NCBI GenBank assembly: GCA_002255955.1
Contig: NKIM01000011.1
Coordinates: forward strand, 62,001-126,000
DNA from: Burkholderiales bacterium PBB2
GTDB lineage: Bacteria > Pseudomonadota > Gammaproteobacteria > Burkholderiales > Burkholderiaceae_C
Length of the DNA: 64,000 nt
Direction: 5' to 3'
In this document: in pieces, positions 1-9,650 of the stretch
Position numbering within the stretch: the first letter of the stretch is position 1
Layout of the letters: every line of letters starts with the position of its first letter
Translations under genes and position numbers: made by a program
The notes under the pieces: generated by a model
Seen by the model: only the letters and a program-made list of their open reading frames with translations
What the model was told of the DNA's origin: nothing
The model's database searches: none

Positions 1-3000
1 GGCACGGGCGGCACGGGCGGACAAGGGGGTACGGTCAACATCAGGGCCGATGCGCCGGTGCTCACCAGCGGCCAGCAGTCATTCGGCCTGCTGGCGCAGA
101 GCATTGGGGGGAACGGCGGCAATGGCGGCTCGGCCCTGTCAGCCAGCGCATCGACGGGCAACCCGTCCATGGCGGTTTCCGTCGGTGCGGCAGGTGCGGC
201 AGGTGCCACGGGAGGCAGTGGACAGAACGCCGGCAACGTCGCCGTGGTGGGGCGCAGCACCGTGATCACCCAGGGTCAAGGGGCGGTGGGCGTGGTGGCT
301 CAGAGCATCGGCGGTGGTGGCGGCCAGGGTGGAGCCACCGCCGCGATCGCGGCCTCAGCCTCTGGAGGCGACCCCAACAACAAGAGCATGGCCGCCGCTG
401 TGACGGTGGGCGGCAAGGGGGCTGCCGGAGGCGCCGGGGCCGAGGCCGCCGTGCGCTTGCTGGATGCCGTGCAAACGGGCGTACCCAGCCGCAACAGCGC
501 TTCGGGCGCGGCCGGCCAGGGTGACCGTGCAGCGGGTGTGCTGGTGCAGAGCATCGGCGGCAGCGGCGGCCAGGGGGGCGCGGCAAGCTCGCACGCCATC
601 GCCGGCTCCGCAGCAGCGGCTGTGGCGATTGGCGGCGGCGGCGGCAGCGGCAGCAACGCGGGCAATGCCTTGCTGAACTTCGATGCGCAAACCTATCTGG
701 CCAGCAACGCCGACCTGCTCAAGGCTTACGGCAACAACCCAGCGGCCGCCCTCAAGCACTACTTCGACTGGGGCTTCGGCGAGGCGCGCCCCACGCAGAG
801 CTTCAATGCGGCGCAGTACATGGCGAACTACAGCGACCTGCAAGCCTCGTTCAACGGCGACCTGGCAGCAGCCACCAATCACTACGTGAGCACCGGCGTC
901 AGCGAAGGCCGCAGCGCGAGCGCGCCCGCCGGCAGCACCCCGGTTGCACTGGCGCTGACCGACAGCGCGAGTGCCTTCGTGGACCCGCTGATCTACATCG
1001 CGTCCCACCCCGACTTGATCCGTGCCCTGGGCAACGATCCGCTCGCCGGGCTGCGGCACTACCGGGACTGGGGGCATGAGGAAGGTCGCGTGACCAGCAG
1101 CTTCAACCCGGCCCAGTACCTGGCCAACTACGCTGACCTGCGGGCCAGCTTTGGTGACGACACCCGCGCCGCCACGGTGCATTGGATCACCACCGGTCAG
1201 GCCGAGGGGCGCTCTGCCAGCGCAGCGGCGGGCAGCACCCCGGTCAACAAAGTGACCTTGCCCAGCGTCAGCACCTTCGGTCAGCAGGCCCCGGCCATGG
1301 TGGCTCAGAGCATCGGGGGCGGTGGCGGTCAGGGCGGTGCCGCTTCTGCCAGCGCCGTCAGCAACAAGCACGCGGCCTCGGTGGCCATCGGCGGCTTTGG
1401 TGCCGGCGGCGGCGATGCCGGCATGGTGGTGGTGACCCCCACTGGCGCCCTCAACACAACGGGCGCGCAGTCGCCTGGGGTGCTGGCGCAGAGCATTGGC
1501 GGCGGCGGTGGGCATGGCGGCTCGGCATCGGCCTCCGCAGACGGCTCACAGGGCGCGGTGGAGGCGGCCGGTGTCGCGGCGTACACCGGGCTGGTGGGCT
1601 CGACCGTGGGCAATGCCACGGTGGCCGTGGCGCAGAAGTTCAGCCAAGACAACGGCGCCCCGAGCAGCTCGAGCGCCAAGAACGACAACGGCGTGGGGGC
1701 CTCCCTCAGCATCGGCGGCGCCGGTGGCCTGGGCGGCAAAGGCAGCGCCGTGGCGGTGGACAGCAGCGCGCTGGTGAGCACCTTGGGTGACCTGTCGGCC
1801 GGTCTGTATGTGCAGAGCGTGGGCGGCGGTGGCGGTCACGGCGGCAGCAGCACCAGCAATGCCAAGGGCGGCAACAGTGCAGTCGCCGTCAGCCTCGGAG
1901 GCAGCGGCGGCACCGGCGGCGACGCGGGCTCGGTGCAGGTGCGCAACAGCGGCCGCATCGGCACGGCCGGCACCCAGTCCCAGGGCGTCTTTGCCCAAAG
2001 CGTGGGCGGCGGTGGCGGTGATGGCGGCTCGGTCAGCGCCACCTCACAGTCGGGGGGCAAGGCCGCCGCCTCCTTGGGTCTGGGCGGCAGCGGCGGCGGC
2101 GGTGGCAGTGGCAGCAGCGTCAATCTGATCAACACCGGCAGCGTCAGCACCTGGCTGGGCAACGCCGGCGGGCTGTTTGCCCAGAGCGTGGGCGGAGGCG
2201 GTGGCAACGGGGGTGCGGCCAGCACGGCCGCCAGCGTGACACCGGCCGCAGACGACGGCAAAACCAGTGCCAGCACCGGCACGGCCAGTGCTTCGCCCAA
2301 CAACCAGAGCAACTCGGCCAGCGCCGGCAGCGTGTCCGGCAGCAACGCCAGCAAGGGCGGCGCCGCAGGGGCCAGCACCGGCTACGCAGCCAGCCTCGCC
2401 CTCGGGGGAGCGGGTGGCAAGGCGGGTCATGGCGGCACGGTGGTGGTGCAGCACAGCGGCAGCGTGAGCACAGGCCTCGCAGTGCAAGACGGCGTGGTGA
2501 ACAGCATTGCCCACGCCCCGGCCCTGCTGGCCCAAAGTGTGGGCGGCGGCGGTGGCCAAGGAGGAAGCAGCAGCAGCAATGCCGATGCGGCCAAGAGCAG
2601 CGTGGCCATCTCACTGGGTGGATTGGGGGCTGGCGGTGGAGATGGCGGCACGGTGGCCGTGCATGCCAGCGCCGGCAACCTGAGCACGCGGGGCGCCTTG
2701 TCTTCCGGGCTGATCGCGCAAAGCCTGGGCGGCGGCGGCGGCAACGGGGGCTCGTCCACCTCCACAGCCAGCCAAGGCAGTTCGGCCTCGGTGGCCATGG
2801 GACTGGGGGGCACCGCGGGTGGCGGCGGCCACGGCGGTGCGGTGACGGTGTGTGGCACGCGCCAGGCCGATGGCAGCTGCGGCACTGCGCTGGGCAGCAG
2901 CATCAGCACCGGCGGCGTGCAGTCGCATGGTGTGTTCGCCCAGAGCGTGGGCGGCGGCGGCGGCAGCGGCGGGGCCGTCAGCGTGGCGGCCACGGCGGGT

Positions 3001-6000
3001 GACGCGAGTGGCAGTGACAACAGCGCCAGCGCGAACAATGGCAGCAGTTCGGCTTCTGCCTCCAGCGGCGTGGCGGTGGCCGCCGCCCTGGGGGGCAGCG
3101 GTGGCAGCGGCGGCTACGGGGGTGATGTTCGGCTGTCCATTGCGGCCTCAGTCAGCACCCTCGGGCCGCGCTCGACGGCTTTGTTTGCCCAAAGTGTGGG
3201 CGGGGGTGGCGGTGAGGCCGGCAGCAGCAGCAGCAACGCCAGCAGCGGTGCCCATGCGGTGAGCCTGGCGCTGGGCGCCAGCGGCGGCAGCGGCGGCCGG
3301 GGCGGCAATGTGTCGGTGGACCTGGCCAGCAGCGCCCAGCTGCAAACCCGTGGCCTGATGTCTCAGGGCTTGATGGCCCAGAGCGTGGGCGGCGGCGGCG
3401 GCGTGGCAGGCAGCACCAGCGCCACCAGCGCCGATGCCGGCAACAGCAACACCAGCCTGGCCTTGGGCGGCAAGGCGGGGAGCGGACAAGATGGCGGCAC
3501 CGTCAAGGTCAACAGCGGTGGCAGCATCAGCACCAGCGGTTGGGGCGCAGATGGCCTGGTGGCGCAAAGCGTCGGGGGTGGCGGTGGCACCGGAGGCGCG
3601 GCGTCGAGCAGCGCATCGACAGGAACAGCTGCTGCGTCCCTCGCCCTGGGCGGCCAGGGCGGTGCATCCGGCAAAGGTGGCGATGTCGCGGTCACGCTGT
3701 TCTCTGGCAGCGTGAAGACCGAAGCCGAAGCGGCCCGCGCCCTCTTGGTGCAGAGCATTGGCGGCGGTGGCGGCAGCGGCGGCAACGCCAGCAGCAACAC
3801 GGGTGGCGACAACACCAAGTCGGTCAGCCTCGCGCTGGGTGGCCAAAGTGGCAGCAGTGGCGGCGGCCAGGGTGGCACGGTGAGCGTCAACGCCAACGGT
3901 ACCGCGACCTTGGCAACCCAGGGACATTTCGCCACCGCAGTGGTGGCGCAGAGCATCGGCGGCGGCGGCGGCGTGGGCGGCAGCAGCCAAAGCAGCAGCA
4001 GTGCCAGCGGCAGCAGCTACACCTTGGGGCTCAACCTGGGCGGCGCAGGCGGCGCCGGGGGCAACGGCGGCGCGGTGACACTGGATCTGCGTCAGAGCAA
4101 TTCCAGCGTCAACACGCAGGGGCTGGCTGCCTTTGGGGTGATGGCGCAAAGCATTGGCGGTGGCGGCGGTGTCGGCGGCGCGGCCGCCTGGCACCAGTCC
4201 GGCAGCTTGGGCAGCGTCTCGATCAGCAGCCAGCTCGGTGGCAGCGGCGGCGACGGCGGCGATGGCGGCAGCACGCGGCTGCTGTCCGACCAGACGGTGA
4301 GCACCGCAGGACACCTGGCCGTGGGCCTGCTGGCCCAGAGCGTGGGCGGCGGCGGTGGCGTGGGTGCAGCGGCCACCTCGTCCAGCGAGGACAGCGCCTT
4401 CAGCGGCAGCGTGAACCTCGGCGGCAGCGGCGGCAAAGGCGGCGCGGGCGGCACGGTGGAGCTGGCGCTGGGTCAGCGTATCAGCACCTCCGGCAACCTG
4501 GCGCATGCGGCGGTGGCCCAGAGCATTGGCGGCGGCGGCGGTCTCAACCTCAGCCGGGCCAGCGGCACGATCCTGGGGAACAGTCAGGCCAAGGCGGGCG
4601 CTCGCGTGCTGCTGTCCAGCAGCGCTGCGGTGGAGACCAGCGGCACGGGGGCCGCGGGCCTGGTGGCCCAGAGCATCGGCGGCGGCGGCGGCCTGTCGAC
4701 CTCCTTCGGATCGGCCACCCTGGGTGGCGCGCCGGGCTTTGCCAACGGCGGCGTGGTGCGCCTGTGCAATGGGCTGGACAGCGCCGGTCAGTGCAGCGGC
4801 GATGTCGCACTGACGGGCAGCATCCGCACCCATGGCGCCCTCGGCCACGGCCTGGTGGCCCAGAGCATTGGCGGCGGCGGCGGGATGGTGCTCAGCCCGG
4901 AGAACCCGCTGCAGACCACCTTGCGCGGCAGCGGTGCCATCGGCAGCGACGTGACCGTCTGGACCGCCCAGGCCATCAGCACACAAGGCCATGGGGCCGC
5001 CGGCCTGGTGGCACAGAGCATCGGGGCGGGCGGCGGCCTGGTCGGGGACCACTACTGGATCACCGGCGGCGTCACCCACAAGCTGACCGCGGCCAGCAGC
5101 ACAAACCTGTCCACCGGTGCGGCGGTCAGCGTGGATGCTTCCAAAGGCTCGCAGGCCTGGAGCACCAGCGGCATGAACGCGCCCGCACTCGTGGCGCAAA
5201 GCATTGGCGGTGGGGGCGGCTACTTTGCCCACACCAACCTGACTCAGGCCAGCCGGGTGGACCTGAGCTTCCAGCTCGGCGGCACCGATGGCAGCAGTGA
5301 CGGCGGCACCGCCCGGGTGAATCTGGGCTCGCGAGCCATCAGCACCGGCGACGCAGGCAGCCTGGGTGTGCTGGCGCAAAGCGTGGCGGGCGGCGGCGGT
5401 GTGTTTTCCTGGGTGGCGCCGACCGTGGCGGCGCCCGGCAGTGCGGCCAGCACCAACGCCACCCTGAGCGGCCAACTGGGACAGACCGGCAGTGGCAGCC
5501 GCGCCTTCGATGCCAGCGTCAGCGGCAGCCCGTCGATCAGCACCAGCGGCCTGCACTCGGCCGGGCTGGTGGTGCAAAGCGTCTCCAATGGCGGCGGCGT
5601 GGCCCTGGCGGCGGGACGTTTGGGCCAGGGCTTCAGCGGCACCATGAACCTGGGCTCGACGGCCACTGGCAAGAACGATTGGAAGTTCAGCGGCCTCGTA
5701 ACGGCCCAACTGGACGGCGGCAGCATCAGCACCCGCGGCGATATGGCGCCGGCCCTGGTGGCCCAGACGGTCAGCGGCGGTGGCGGTTTGAGCCTGGCGC
5801 TGGCCAGCGACGCCAAGCTGGGCGGCCGGCCCGGCAGCCCCGCCTACCCGGGCGAGGATCAGCGGTCCAAGCCGGCCGTGCTCGTGAACAACCGCGCAGC
5901 CATCAGCACCACAGGGGCCGGCTCGATCGGCATCGTCGCGCAGAGCGTGGGCAATGGCGGTGGCCTGGCCTATGCCTACAACAGCGCCACACTCGGCGCG

Positions 6001-8157
6001 GGCGGCAGCGGCGGCCATGGCGGCACGGTGGAGGTCAACAGCTACGCCCCCATCCGCACCTCGGGTGTGAACGCCTACGGCATCCTGGCCCAGAGCGTGG
6101 GAGGCGGTGGCGGCGCCGTGATCGGCGTGGGCAATGCCCTGAACGTGACCTACAACAAGGGCAGTGGAGACGCCGGGGCCGTGACCGTCAATGTGTTTGC
6201 GGACATCAGCACCAGCGGAAATGGCGCTCACGCCATCGTGGCGCAGTCGATCGCCGGCGGCGGCGGCATCGTCGCCAGCGGAACTCAGACCACCACCTAC
6301 AAAGGCGGTTCCGGCAAGAGCGGCGATGTGAAGGTGAACTACGCCGCCGGTGTGAAGGTGACGGCCTCAGGCCGAGACGCACACGCCTTATGGGGCTCAT
6401 CCTCGACCGACCCGGTTGTCGAGGTCGGCGAGGGTGCAAGCTTGGTGGGTGGCAGCGGCGTCGCCGCCATGTACTTCGAAGGCCCCATCAACGAGTTGCA
6501 CAACCGGGGGCAAGTGGGCAGCGCCGACGGGCACGCCGGTCGCGCAGTGCAGACCACCGGAGGCGACATCGCCATCCACAACCATGGTGAGCTGCTGGGT
6601 GACCTGCACCTCACCGAGGGCGCGCGCAACGAGGTGCACAACCACAGCGGCGGCAAGATGCTGCACGGTGGCACGCTCAACCTCGGTGGCAGTGGCACGC
6701 TGCACAACGAGGGCACGATCATGCACGGCGGCGAGACCGGTGCTGCCACGCGCATCAACGGTCATCTGATTCAAGGGGAAGGCGGCACGCTGGCGCTGCG
6801 CATGGACCATGCCAGCGGGGTGGCCGATCAGCTGCACGTCACAGGCAACGCCACCCTCAAGGGCCGTTTGCAACCGGTCCTGCAGACCGCGCACCTGATC
6901 ACGCCGGGCACGCACTCGCTGGGCACCATCTTCAGCGCGGGCGGGGGCCTGGACGCCAGCGCCTTGTCCGTGACCGACACGGCCATCCTGGACTATCGCC
7001 TGCACCCCCAGGATGGCAAGCTGGGGTTCAGCGTGCATGCCGACTTCAGCCCCGAGGGCATGAACGAGGACGTGCAGCGCCTGGGCGACCTGCTGGCCAC
7101 CGCACAGTCGGAGTCACGCGACAACTACCGCGACCTGACCGCCCGCCTGGTGACCCTTTCTAACCCTGAGTCGCTGCACCAGGTGTACTGGGACCTCAGC
7201 GGCGCCGGTGCTACGACGGTGGCGACGGTCGGCACTCGGCTGAGCACCCTGTTCGGGCGCCTGCTGACGGACCGCCTGGGCGCCCTGCCCGCCGCACCTT
7301 CATCGGGTCAGCTGACACGGCATGCCTGGGTCCAGGCCCTGGGTGAACGCCACAGCGCCAGCTACGACGGCGCAGGCAGCTCGGATGTCAAGGCCCACTT
7401 GGGCGGTCTGGCCTTCGGGCTTGAAACTTCGCTCGACGCCAACACGATGGTGGGCGCCGCACTCTCGAGCAACCGCTCCAGCCTGGAGATGTCCCACGGC
7501 TACCAGGCGCGCGGGCCCGGCGTTCAGCTGGGCGCCTATGCGGTGCGCCAGGCGGACAGCCGCTGGGGCCAGCTGTACCTGACGGGCTCGCTGACGCATT
7601 CACGCCAAACGCTGGATACCGAGCGTCGCTTTGAACTGACAGGCGCCTACCACCAGGCTCAGATGCGCACCCAGGCCTGGGGTGCGCGGATCGAGACGGG
7701 CCTGCGCATCAACCCGCCAGGATGGCGCATCGCGCCCTTTGCGGCCTTGCAACTGCAGCACTTCACGATCCAGGCGCATGACGAGGAGGCCTCAGCCCAG
7801 CCTCACCTGGCACTGAGCTACCAGCGCAGCGCATTCACCCAGGTGCGCAGCGAGTTGGGCGCCGCGGTAGAGGGCCGCATGATGCTGCCCAGCGGCGCAT
7901 CGCTCCAGCTGAAGGGGCGCCTGGGATGGGCCCACGAAGCATGGAGCGAGCACCGCATGTTTGCCGCTTTCAAGACCCTCAACGGACGCCCTTTCAGCGT
8001 CACCGGCCTGACGCCCACACCCGATCTGGCCATCCTGTCCGGCCAGGCTGAACTGCGCTTGAGCCCCTCATTGGCTGTGGAGTTCAATCTGCAAGCGGAG
8101 TACGGTCGAGACACCCGCACGCAGGCGGGCGGTGTCGCGCTGCGCTACAGCTGGTAA
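1..8157 (+). CDS. Giant autotransporter (type Va secretion), 5' end outside window
   Basis: The frame is open from base 1, so the true start lies upstream; 2718 residues are visible. The passenger is built from about 29 copies of a motif like AQS(I/V)GGGGGxGG, each preceded by a short S(T/V)xGxxAxGL strand, which is typical of a long beta-helix adhesin. The repeats are near-perfect at first and degenerate toward the C-terminus. Bases about 673-1245 carry an unrelated insert of four FDxxxYLAxxxDLxxAxG...HYxxxGxxEGR units. A pertactin-like linker (about 6390-7240) leads into a C-terminal beta-barrel of about 280 residues (about 7306-8157) that ends in an aromatic residue (RYSW), as outer-membrane barrels do. 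Known for the family: the barrel inserts in the outer membrane and displays the passenger. Inferred role: surface adhesion or aggregation. The signal peptide cannot be seen. Confidence 0.93.
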   Translation, partial: GTGGTGGQGGTVNIRADAPVLTSGQQSFGLLAQSIGGNGGNGGSALSASASTGNPSMAVSVGAAGAAGATGGSGQNAGNVAVVGRSTVITQGQGAVGVVAQSIGGGGGQGGATAAIAASASGGDPNNKSMAAAVTVGGKGAAGGAGAEAAVRLLDAVQTGVPSRNSASGAAGQGDRAAGVLVQSIGGSGGQGGAASSHAIAGSAAAAVAIGGGGGSGSNAGNALLNFDAQTYLASNADLLKAYGNNPAAALKHYFDWGFGEARPTQSFNAAQYMANYSDLQASFNGDLAAATNHYVSTGVSEGRSASAPAGSTPVALALTDSASAFVDPLIYIASHPDLIRALGNDPLAGLRHYRDWGHEEGRVTSSFNPAQYLANYADLRASFGDDTRAATVHWITTGQAEGRSASAAAGSTPVNKVTLPSVSTFGQQAPAMVAQSIGGGGGQGGAASASAVSNKHAASVAIGGFGAGGGDAGMVVVTPTGALNTTGAQSPGVLAQSIGGGGGHGGSASASADGSQGAVEAAGVAAYTGLVGSTVGNATVAVAQKFSQDNGAPSSSSAKNDNGVGASLSIGGAGGLGGKGSAVAVDSSALVSTLGDLSAGLYVQSVGGGGGHGGSSTSNAKGGNSAVAVSLGGSGGTGGDAGSVQVRNSGRIGTAGTQSQGVFAQSVGGGGGDGGSVSATSQSGGKAAASLGLGGSGGGGGSGSSVNLINTGSVSTWLGNAGGLFAQSVGGGGGNGGAASTAASVTPAADDGKTSASTGTASASPNNQSNSASAGSVSGSNASKGGAAGASTGYAASLALGGAGGKAGHGGTVVVQHSGSVSTGLAVQDGVVNSIAHAPALLAQSVGGGGGQGGSSSSNADAAKSSVAISLGGLGAGGGDGGTVAVHASAGNLSTRGALSSGLIAQSLGGGGGNGGSSTSTASQGSSASVAMGLGGTAGGGGHGGAVTVCGTRQADGSCGTALGSSISTGGVQSHGVFAQSVGGGGGSGGAVSVAATAGDASGSDNSASANNGSSSASASSGVAVAAALGGSGGSGGYGGDVRLSIAASVSTLGPRSTALFAQSVGGGGGEAGSSSSNASSGAHAVSLALGASGGSGGRGGNVSVDLASSAQLQTRGLMSQGLMAQSVGGGGGVAGSTSATSADAGNSNTSLALGGKAGSGQDGGTVKVNSGGSISTSGWGADGLVAQSVGGGGGTGGAASSSASTGTAAASLALGGQGGASGKGGDVAVTLFSGSVKTEAEAARALLVQSIGGGGGSGGNASSNTGGDNTKSVSLALGGQSGSSGGGQGGTVSVNANGTATLATQGHFATAVVAQSIGGGGGVGGSSQSSSSASGSSYTLGLNLGGAGGAGGNGGAVTLDLRQSNSSVNTQGLAAFGVMAQSIGGGGGVGGAAAWHQSGSLGSVSISSQLGGSGGDGGDGGSTRLLSDQTVSTAGHLAVGLLAQSVGGGGGVGAAATSSSEDSAFSGSVNLGGSGGKGGAGGTVELALGQRISTSGNLAHAAVAQSIGGGGGLNLSRASGTILGNSQAKAGARVLLSSSAAVETSGTGAAGLVAQSIGGGGGLSTSFGSATLGGAPGFANGGVVRLCNGLDSAGQCSGDVALTGSIRTHGALGHGLVAQSIGGGGGMVLSPENPLQTTLRGSGAIGSDVTVWTAQAISTQGHGAAGLVAQSIGAGGGLVGDHYWITGGVTHKLTAASSTNLSTGAAVSVDASKGSQAWSTSGMNAPALVAQSIGGGGGYFAHTNLTQASRVDLSFQLGGTDGSSDGGTARVNLGSRAISTGDAGSLGVLAQSVAGGGGVFSWVAPTVAAPGSAASTNATLSGQLGQTGSGSRAFDASVSGSPSISTSGLHSAGLVVQSVSNGGGVALAAGRLGQGFSGTMNLGSTATGKNDWKFSGLVTAQLDGGSISTRGDMAPALVAQTVSGGGGLSLALASDAKLGGRPGSPAYPGEDQRSKPAVLVNNRAAISTTGAGSIGIVAQSVGNGGGLAYAYNSATLGAGGSGGHGGTVEVNSYAPIRTSGVNAYGILAQSVGGGGGAVIGVGNALNVTYNKGSGDAGAVTVNVFADISTSGNGAHAIVAQSIAGGGGIVASGTQTTTYKGGSGKSGDVKVNYAAGVKVTASGRDAHALWGSSSTDPVVEVGEGASLVGGSGVAAMYFEGPINELHNRGQVGSADGHAGRAVQTTGGDIAIHNHGELLGDLHLTEGARNEVHNHSGGKMLHGGTLNLGGSGTLHNEGTIMHGGETGAATRINGHLIQGEGGTLALRMDHASGVADQLHVTGNATLKGRLQPVLQTAHLITPGTHSLGTIFSAGGGLDASALSVTDTAILDYRLHPQDGKLGFSVHADFSPEGMNEDVQRLGDLLATAQSESRDNYRDLTARLVTLSNPESLHQVYWDLSGAGATTVATVGTRLSTLFGRLLTDRLGALPAAPSSGQLTRHAWVQALGERHSASYDGAGSSDVKAHLGGLAFGLETSLDANTMVGAALSSNRSSLEMSHGYQARGPGVQLGAYAVRQADSRWGQLYLTGSLTHSRQTLDTERRFELTGAYHQAQMRTQAWGARIETGLRINPPGWRIAPFAALQLQHFTIQAHDEEASAQPHLALSYQRSAFTQVRSELGAAVEGRMMLPSGASLQLKGRLGWAHEAWSEHRMFAAFKTLNGRPFSVTGLTPTPDLAILSGQAELRLSPSLAVEFNLQAEYGRDTRTQAGGVALRYSW
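673..1245 (+). repeat. Four YLAS-DL repeats inside the autotransporter passenger
   Basis: Within the Gly-rich passenger lie four units with the pattern YLxxxxDLxxAxG followed by HYxxxGxxEGR. They are arranged as two tandem pairs; each pair ends in a similar SAS(A)xAGSTPV linker, so one pair probably arose by duplication of the other. The same kind of repeat occurs in other exported bacterial proteins, but I cannot name a function for it. It interrupts the QSIGGGGG repeat series, which resumes right after base 1245. Confidence 0.75.
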
Positions 8158-8502
8158 GGAAACCGCCGCTGCGTGCCCCCGGGAGCGCTCACTTCGAAAC
8201 TTTGTTATGCGGTTCCTCAAGAAGGAAGCTGCCAACAAAGTTTCGAAGTTGCCGGCAAAGCATCGAGGCCTTGGCGGGAAGTTGCCGGGCCGCGATCGGG
8301 CACAGGATGGGGTCGAACTCAGCATCGCTGACACAGAAGCAGACATGCAGCGATGGCACAGGCTCTGGCCATTGGTCAAGGCCCATGGTCAGGTCCAGAT
8401 CCTCGCTCGCAAAGACAAGCGAGAACGCCCCGAACGCGCTCTGCGCGGCCATGGCTTTTGGAAGCCCCGCATGCCTGGGCGGGTTCGAAAGTCAGCCCTC
8501 GC
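8158..8502. other. Intergenic region between convergent genes, no supported gene
   Basis: This 345-base stretch separates the autotransporter stop from the convergent hydrolase stop. It is less GC-rich than its surroundings and holds a perfect 16-base inverted repeat near its left end. Short open frames exist on both strands (for example about 8189-8452 minus), but none has a good ribosome binding site or recognisable family features. Confidence 0.6.
8191..8249. repeat. Perfect 16-base inverted repeat, possible terminator or small element
   Basis: Bases 8191-8206 (ACTTCGAAACTTTGTT) are the exact reverse complement of 8234-8249. The 27-base spacer has its own short TTCC/GGAA dyad. It lies 33 bases after the autotransporter stop, so it could act as a transcription terminator, although there is no T-run after either arm. 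It could also be a dispersed intergenic repeat; this cannot be told from one copy. Confidence 0.6.
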
Positions 8503-9495
8503 TCAAAGCTGCTTTTCAAAGAACCGGACCACACGCGCACGCGCCCTGAAGGCCTGTGCCACATCGGGTGTGAAGTTCACCGGCGGCTGCACGCCGGTGC
8601 TGAAATAACTGCCCAGGTTGGCGTAGGGGTCGGTCACCATCATGGGCGTCATCAGGCGGTCCCAGCCATGGGTGGCGCCGGGGTAGGCGGTGACACTGAC
8701 GACAGGACCGTTGCTGGCGTTGACGCTTTGGGCCAGGGCCTCGCAAGGCTGGCTGCTGTTGTCGTAGTCGTCCTTGCTGCCGATCTGGATCAGCACCGGT
8801 GCGCCCGTCAGGTTCAGCCACTGCACGCCAAACTGGGCGGGCGTGGTGCCCAGGGTGGCCAGCAGGGCGCTGTTGTTCCAGGCATAGCAGACCGGGTAAT
8901 GCGCCACATGGGCCTTGAACTTGCGTCCGCCGCCGAACATGCCGGCATAGCGGCTCTCGGCTGCGCCCATGCTGACCAGGCCGCCCCAGGAAAAGCCCAA
9001 CACACCGATACGTGCCCCATCGATGCCAGGCTGCTGGGCCAGAAAAGCCAGGGCCGAGAAGGCGTCGGGGTAGGTCAAGATGGGGGCCGACGGCCGCTGG
9101 TTGCCGTTGCTGTAGCCGCGCGCCTGCCACATATCGATCTGCAAGGTGGCGATGCCGGCGGCATGGAGCGCGGCCTCGTAGAAGTCGCCGCGGGCGTCGA
9201 TGCCGGCTGAGCCGTGCAGGATCAGCACGGCCGGCACCTTGGCCGCCCCCGTCTGCCCTGCCTGGCGCGGCACACTGAGCTTGCCCTGGATGCTGAGCGG
9301 GCTGGCCGGTGCCGTCAGATTGGGCGAGGCAAAGCGAACAAAGCGGATGTCGGGCGCGGCCGCCGGGCGCAGCACGTCATCCAGGGCCGGCTGTGCAGCG
9401 GCGCCGCTGGAGAGGACCGCGGCCCATGCGGCCAGGCCCCAAAAACCCCACCGCGCCCAACGCCTGCGGCTTGCTTGAATGTAAGTCCACGCCAT
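8503..9495 (-). CDS. Exported dienelactone-hydrolase-family alpha/beta hydrolase
   Basis: A 330-residue secreted hydrolase. I start it at the ATG at 9495 because GGAGG sits 6 bases upstream and the protein then begins with a signal peptide (basic start, hydrophobic WGLAAWAAVL, ending near AAAQ). An upstream in-frame start exists but has neither feature. The hydrolase core shows LILHG near residue 91, the nucleophile elbow GFSWGG with Ser169, an acid in KDD (242-243) and His276 in ATHGWD. Dienelactone hydrolases use Cys as nucleophile, so this Ser version is more likely a general esterase or carbohydrate/lactone hydrolase of the same fold. The substrate is unknown. It is convergent with the autotransporter and not in an obvious operon. 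Confidence 0.85.
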   Translation of the reverse strand: MAWTYIQASRRRWARWGFWGLAAWAAVLSSGAAAQPALDDVLRPAAAPDIRFVRFASPNLTAPASPLSIQGKLSVPRQAGQTGAAKVPAVLILHGSAGIDARGDFYEAALHAAGIATLQIDMWQARGYSNGNQRPSAPILTYPDAFSALAFLAQQPGIDGARIGVLGFSWGGLVSMGAAESRYAGMFGGGRKFKAHVAHYPVCYAWNNSALLATLGTTPAQFGVQWLNLTGAPVLIQIGSKDDYDNSSQPCEALAQSVNASNGPVVSVTAYPGATHGWDRLMTPMMVTDPYANLGSYFSTGVQPPVNFTPDVAQAFRARARVVRFFEKQL

Positions 9496-9574
9496 CGTCG
9501 CCTCCGCTGCCACACCATCGGCATCGCGCCACAGGAAGGCCCCGCAGCGCCAGCGAAAGCTACCACCTTTTTGC

Positions 9575-9603
9575 ACGTTATGCGTTGCTTGTTACATGCA
9601 CAA
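9575..9603 (-). promoter_or_regulatory. Possible sigma70 promoter for the hydrolase gene
   Basis: On the minus strand TTGTGC (9598-9603) and TAACGT (9575-9580) are separated by 17 bases, about 80 bases ahead of the hydrolase start. The -35 match is fair and the -10 match is weak. The stretch is AT-rich compared with its surroundings. Confidence 0.28.
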
Positions 9604-9650
9604 ACGGACCCAGGCACGATCCGGGAAAAGTACCGCCGCGCAAGTCGGAA

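Noticed and set aside
3148-6231. 1027-residue open frame on the minus strand opposite the autotransporter
   Set aside because: It is the shadow of a GC-rich repetitive gene; its translation is an Ala/Gly/His-rich mix without domains, while the plus frame has a clear family.
1260-6360. Regular DNA repeats suggesting a CRISPR array
   Set aside because: The periodicity reflects the coding repeats of the autotransporter; spacers are not unique, and no cas genes are present.
8189-8452. Possible 87-residue minus-strand gene in the intergenic region
   Set aside because: No family features and no good ribosome binding site; it ends inside the inverted repeat. It could be a gene remnant, but I cannot support it.
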